Below are positions 61,126 through 64,000 of a stretch of 64,000 nt of DNA, in pieces. The notes under the pieces are model-generated. The model saw only the letters and a program-made list of their open reading frames with translations, ran no database searches and was not told where the DNA came from. The DNA is taken from positions 1 to 64,000 of the forward strand of contig JAGOQB010000005.1 in NCBI GenBank assembly GCA_017991675.1, given 5' to 3'. The translations under genes were made by a program, and so were the position numbers. This stretch comes from Phenylobacterium sp. (GTDB lineage Bacteria > Pseudomonadota > Alphaproteobacteria > Caulobacterales > Caulobacteraceae). How positions within the stretch are numbered: the stretch's first letter is position 1; each line of letters starts with the position of its first letter.

Positions 61126-61422
61126 CTAGGCGGTCAGGGCCGCCCGCTCGTCCGGATGCACCATGGCGTCAAGCTCCGGGCGCTTCCTGATGTAGGCGGC
61201 GAAGAACGCGCAGTGCGGCCGCACCTTCAGGCCCTGCTCGCGGGCATAGGCGAGGCCCGCGATCGCCAGTTTCGAAGCCAGGCCCTGGCCCTCGAAGGCG
61301 CGGGGCGTGACCGTGTGCGGAAAGACGATGCTGTCGCCCTCGATGCGATAGTCGGCGAAGGCGACCTCGCCGCCGCCCAGGGCGATCTCGAACCGGCTCG
61401 GCGTGCGGACGACCTCGCTCAC
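61126..61422 (-). CDS. GNAT-like N-acetyltransferase domain protein (second of tandem pair)
   Basis: 98 residues. Matches the small YidJ/Gcn5-like acetyltransferase type: G-Q-G-L-A-S-K-L-A (acetyl-CoA loop, near 48) and V-R-P-H-C-A-F-F-A-A-Y-I-R-K-R-P-E near 68-84. GTG 61422 overlaps the upstream gene's stop. It is a paralogue of the gene at 61419. Confidence 0.85.
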   Translation of the reverse strand: MSEVVRTPSRFEIALGGGEVAFADYRIEGDSIVFPHTVTPRAFEGQGLASKLAIAGLAYAREQGLKVRPHCAFFAAYIRKRPELDAMVHPDERAALTA

Positions 61423-61730
61423 GCGGTCATGCCCGGACGCTCGTCCGGATGGACCATGGCGTGCAGTTCGGGGCGCTTCTTCATGTAGGCGTTGAAGAAC
61501 GGGCAGTGCGGCCGCACCCACAGCTTCTCGTCGCGGGCGAACTGCAGCCCGGCCTCGACCAGGCGCTTGCCGACGCCCTGGCCGGCGAAGGCCTCCGGGA
61601 CCACGGTGTGTGGAAAGATCACGCTGTCGCCGCGCACCCGGTACTCGGCGAAGGCGACGTCCTCGCCGACGCGGATCTCGAAGCGTTTGTCGGTGCGGAC
61701 CACTTCGGGCAGGTCGGTCGCTTCGGTCAT
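61419..61730 (-). CDS. GNAT-like N-acetyltransferase domain protein (first of tandem pair)
   Basis: 103 residues. The acetyl-CoA loop reads G-Q-G-V-G-K-R-L-V near 54, and V-R-P-H-C-P-F-F-N-A-Y-M-K-K-R-P-E follows near 74-90. ATG 61730 has GAGGAA upstream; an open frame extends further through the repeat at 61747 but is not needed. It and its neighbour share most motifs and arose by tandem duplication. Confidence 0.85.
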   Translation of the reverse strand: MTEATDLPEVVRTDKRFEIRVGEDVAFAEYRVRGDSVIFPHTVVPEAFAGQGVGKRLVEAGLQFARDEKLWVRPHCPFFNAYMKKRPELHAMVHPDERPGMTA

Positions 61731-61746
61731 GTCGTTCCTCGTCGGC

Positions 61747-61868
61747 TCTAGACCCTGTTCATCCCGGTTGGTTTGAATCAAGCCGACCGGGATGAACAGG
61801 GTCGCTTCTTTGAGTTTAGAGCCCTTCTTATCCACTCACGGTGATCCATCGTGAGTGGGAAGGGCTCT
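61747..61868. repeat. Composite double-hairpin element, copy 3
   Basis: Hairpin one has perfect 18-bp arms (61751-61768 with 61786-61803). After a 13-bp spacer, hairpin two has AGAGCCCTT (61818-61826) pairing with 61860-61868 and an inner CCACTCACG/CGTGAGTGG stem (61832-61840 with 61850-61858). The outer boxes match copy 1 at 32970. Confidence 0.8.
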
Positions 61869-61896
61869 GGTCGATGGTGCGAAATCTAGGCTGCTC

Positions 61897-62763
61897 TCAA
61901 TCCTTGCGCCATTCGCTGATCACCCCGCCGGTGTCGCCGTCCTCGAACGCCACGCGATCGAGCTGCGCGGCCGCGACGCAGAGCGGGCGCTGGTCGGGGG
62001 TCTCGGCGCGGCAATGAATGCTGCGGCCGTCCGGAAAGGCCGTGAAGCGACCCTCGAGCACCAGCCGGTAACCCTTGGCCGGCGGCTCGGGCGGCGGCGC
62101 CTTGCCCTCGCCGCGGAGCGCAAAGCTGTAGGCGCGGCCGTTGCGGCGGCCGAAGCGCGAGCCCTCGGGCTCGAACACAGCGGCCAGGCCCAGGGTCTGC
62201 GGGCTCGGCGCGGGGATCTCCTCGTCCTCCGCGGCCGGCGCGGCGCTCGGCGGACAGGCTTCCGACGCCAGCCAGGGGCGGTCGATCCAGTAGCCTTCGA
62301 CGGCGTCCCAGACCTTGGCCTCGACGGCGGCGGCGACCAGCGGCGACTGGGTCCAGTCCGCAGGCGTCAGGCTCAGCTCGGCCGACCGGCCCTTGGCGCG
62401 CAGCGCGCGCCCGGCCAGGCCCGGCGAGGGCTTGGCGCGGGCCGGCGTGCAGCCGAACGGCGTGCGGATGGTGAAGCTGCGCCCGGCGAGCGGATCGGCG
62501 CCTTCGACGGCGGCGCCCGCCGCGTAGGCCGAGGCGGCCGTCGCCGCCGCGGCCAGCAGGTCCGCGCGCCCGAGCGACGGGGGCGGGGCGATGATCTTCG
62601 GCGGCTCGGGCGGCGGCGGTTCGATCTTGGGCGGCGGCGGCGGCGGAGGAGGCGGCTGCGCGGACTCCTGGGGGCCGCAGGCCAGCAGCAGGAAAGGCGT
62701 CAGGACGACGGCGCCGAGGCGCGCCCTTCTCCGGCGCGCTGAGTTCACATCTGCGGGAGGCAT
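61897..62763 (-). CDS. Proline-rich lipoprotein
   Basis: 288 residues. A signal with the lipobox L-L-L-A-C-G (Cys near 29) marks it as a lipoprotein. A proline-rich linker (residues about 35-65) follows. The rest is a soluble domain with three later Cys in C-T-P-A-R, A-C-P-P-S and H-C-R-A-E and probably faces the periplasm. I recognise no enzyme motif. It is divergent from the SLC13 permease. Confidence 0.75.
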   Translation of the reverse strand: MPPADVNSARRRRARLGAVVLTPFLLLACGPQESAQPPPPPPPPPKIEPPPPEPPKIIAPPPSLGRADLLAAAATAASAYAAGAAVEGADPLAGRSFTIRTPFGCTPARAKPSPGLAGRALRAKGRSAELSLTPADWTQSPLVAAAVEAKVWDAVEGYWIDRPWLASEACPPSAAPAAEDEEIPAPSPQTLGLAAVFEPEGSRFGRRNGRAYSFALRGEGKAPPPEPPAKGYRLVLEGRFTAFPDGRSIHCRAETPDQRPLCVAAAQLDRVAFEDGDTGGVISEWRKD

Positions 62764-62840
62764 GGGCGCAAGGCTAGCATGGGAGGGCTCCGCCGTTCCA
62801 AGAACCTTGGCGTGAACGTCACGAAAGCCTCCCCGCGCAG

Positions 62841-64000
62841 ATGAACTTCGATCAGATCGCCGCGCTCGTGGTCCTCGTCGCCGTGGTCGGCGTCCTGATC
62901 CATGGGCGGATCAGGTCCGACGTCGCGGCGCTGGCGGCGGCTGCGGCCCTGCTGCTGCTGGGGGTGATCCGCCCGGTCGAGGTGCAGGGCGCCTTCGCCA
63001 GCCCGGCGGTCATCGCGCTCGCCTCGCTGTTCGTCATCGCCTACGCCATCGAGCTGTCGGGCCTGCTCGGACTGATGATCCGCCAGGCGACGAAGCTGTG
63101 CGCGCGGGCGGGCGAGAAGGGACTGTGGCTGGTCATCGCCCTGTGCGGCGTGGTCGGCGGCTTCCTCAACAACACTCCGATCGTGGTCCTGGCCGCGCCG
63201 GTGATCCGCGACGTGGCCAGCTCCATCGGCCTGTCACCCAAGCGCTTCCTGATGCCGCTCAGCTACGTCACCGTCATGGGCGGCCTGCTGACCCTGATCG
63301 GCACCTCGACCAACCTGCTGGTCAACGACATGGCCCGCAACGCCGGCCAGCCGACCTTCGGCCTGTTCGAGATCACCCCCGTCGGCATCTGCGTCGCCGG
63401 CGCCGGGGCGCTCTATCTCTACCTGTTCGGCGTGCGCCTGCTGCCCAAGAGCGACGCGGTGATCCCCAGCACGTCCGCGCCGATCCCGCTGGGCGAGGCG
63501 CGCGGCCACGAGGGCGGGGCCGGCGATGCGGTGCTCGGCGACGTGGCGCTGTTCAGCGCCGCCGACCGGCCGCTGCAGCTGGGCAAGGCGCTGACCGCGC
63601 TGGCGGTGTTCGTGGCCGTGGTCGTGGCCGCCGCCTTTGGGGCCGCGCCGATCTCGGCGGCGGCCTTCGCCGGGGCGGTGTCGTTGATCCTGCTGCGGGT
63701 GATCAGCCCGGAGGAGGCCTATGCCGGCCTGCGGCCCGACGTGCTGCTGCTGATCGCCGGCATGGTGGTGGTCGGGCTCTCCATCGAGGTCACGGGCCTG
63801 GCCGCCGCCGGCAGCGAGCTGTTGATCGGCTTCATTCGCCCGCTGGGGCCGCTGGCGGCGCTGATCATCCTCTACGGCGTCACCCTGGTCGCCACCGAGT
63901 TCCTCTCGAACGCCGCCGTCGCCGTACTGATCACGCCGATCGCGGTGGCCCTGGCCGAGAGCCTGGGCGTCGATCCGCGGCCGTTGCTGGTGGCGGTGAT
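62841..64000 (+). CDS. SLC13-type permease, cut by the right edge
   Basis: The frame runs open from ATG 62841 (M-N-F-D-Q-I-A-A-L-V-V) to the end, 386 residues so far. It has many hydrophobic segments. The anion-transporter motif G-G-F-L-N-N-T-P-I-V-V-L-A-A-P-V-I near 108-124 and G-T-S-T-N-L-L-V-N near 153 are present. A second repeat has T-E-F-L-S-N-A-A-V-A-V-L near 352. A short loop near 215-240 takes the place where relatives hold two TrkA-C domains. The substrate (dicarboxylate, sulfate or other anion) is unknown. The C-terminus lies outside the window. Confidence 0.88.
   Translation, partial: MNFDQIAALVVLVAVVGVLIHGRIRSDVAALAAAAALLLLGVIRPVEVQGAFASPAVIALASLFVIAYAIELSGLLGLMIRQATKLCARAGEKGLWLVIALCGVVGGFLNNTPIVVLAAPVIRDVASSIGLSPKRFLMPLSYVTVMGGLLTLIGTSTNLLVNDMARNAGQPTFGLFEITPVGICVAGAGALYLYLFGVRLLPKSDAVIPSTSAPIPLGEARGHEGGAGDAVLGDVALFSAADRPLQLGKALTALAVFVAVVVAAAFGAAPISAAAFAGAVSLILLRVISPEEAYAGLRPDVLLLIAGMVVVGLSIEVTGLAAAGSELLIGFIRPLGPLAALIILYGVTLVATEFLSNAAVAVLITPIAVALAESLGVDPRPLLVAV

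Overview
The window is high-GC alphaproteobacterial DNA, almost certainly Caulobacteraceae (Caulobacter/Phenylobacterium type). Three things support this: the RpoH sequence with its QKKLFFNLRK box, a chemotaxis operon in the gene order I recall from Caulobacter crescentus (mcpA-cheX-cheYI-cheA-cheW-cheR-cheB-cheYII-cheD-cheU-cheYIII-cheE), and lineage-typical families (UrcA, a DUF4908-like protein, PhaR/PhaA/PhaB). Genes are dense, with many ATGA/GTGA start-stop overlaps. Four convergent pairs share a CTAG that supplies both stop codons. No tRNA, rRNA, CRISPR array or prophage was seen. The only transposon trace is a transposase C-terminus cut by the left edge.

Layout. 0-9 kb: IS remnant, rpoH with its terminator, rluD with an XRE-type regulator that has a phased operator array upstream, a Tat-exported PhoD-like phosphatase, a LysE-type exporter, hisI, folE, cysS. 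9-13 kb: a GIY-YIG gene bracketed by palindromic repeats, an SRPBCC protein, an IscU-like scaffold, yidD, thrS, a GT2 enzyme. 13-18 kb: HMG-CoA lyase, an ArnT-like integral glycosyltransferase, a divergent polyprenyl-phosphate-type GT2, small proteins. 18-22 kb: PHB metabolism (phaR, phaA, phaB). 22-30 kb: molybdenum hydroxylase small and large subunits, a double TetR regulator and a single-chain biotin-dependent acyl-CoA carboxylase. 30-31.6 kb: a small LuxR-HTH locus with an out-of-frame nested gene. 31.6-34 kb: a VWA/MoxR pair. 34-42 kb: a lipid or terpenoid-like catabolic island (CrtC/lipocalin-like protein, P450, phosphotransferase, DUF35 protein, thiolase-like enzyme, quinone-reductase-like dehydrogenase).

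42-46 kb: a TonB-dependent receptor coupled to a PHP/CehA-type metallohydrolase. 46-57 kb: the complete chemotaxis operon on the minus strand, with a second cheYIII/cheE-like pair convergent to it. 57-64 kb: two coupled acyl-CoA dehydrogenases, an unrecognised protein, a UBP-type zinc finger, tandem acetyltransferase paralogues, a proline-rich lipoprotein and an SLC13-type permease cut by the right edge.

How the parts fit: the che genes make one signalling system from receptor to adaptation. phaA/phaB with PhaR form a carbon-storage module. The carboxylase, HMG-CoA lyase, acyl-CoA dehydrogenases and thiolase point to versatile acyl-CoA catabolism. The least explained parts are non-coding or overlapping: a 21-bp-phased operator array (3.5 kb), a nested gene with a sequestered ribosome site (30.3 kb), REP-like inverted pairs, three composite double-hairpin elements (33.0, 47.3 and 61.8 kb) and a possible structured RNA at 40.5-40.7 kb.
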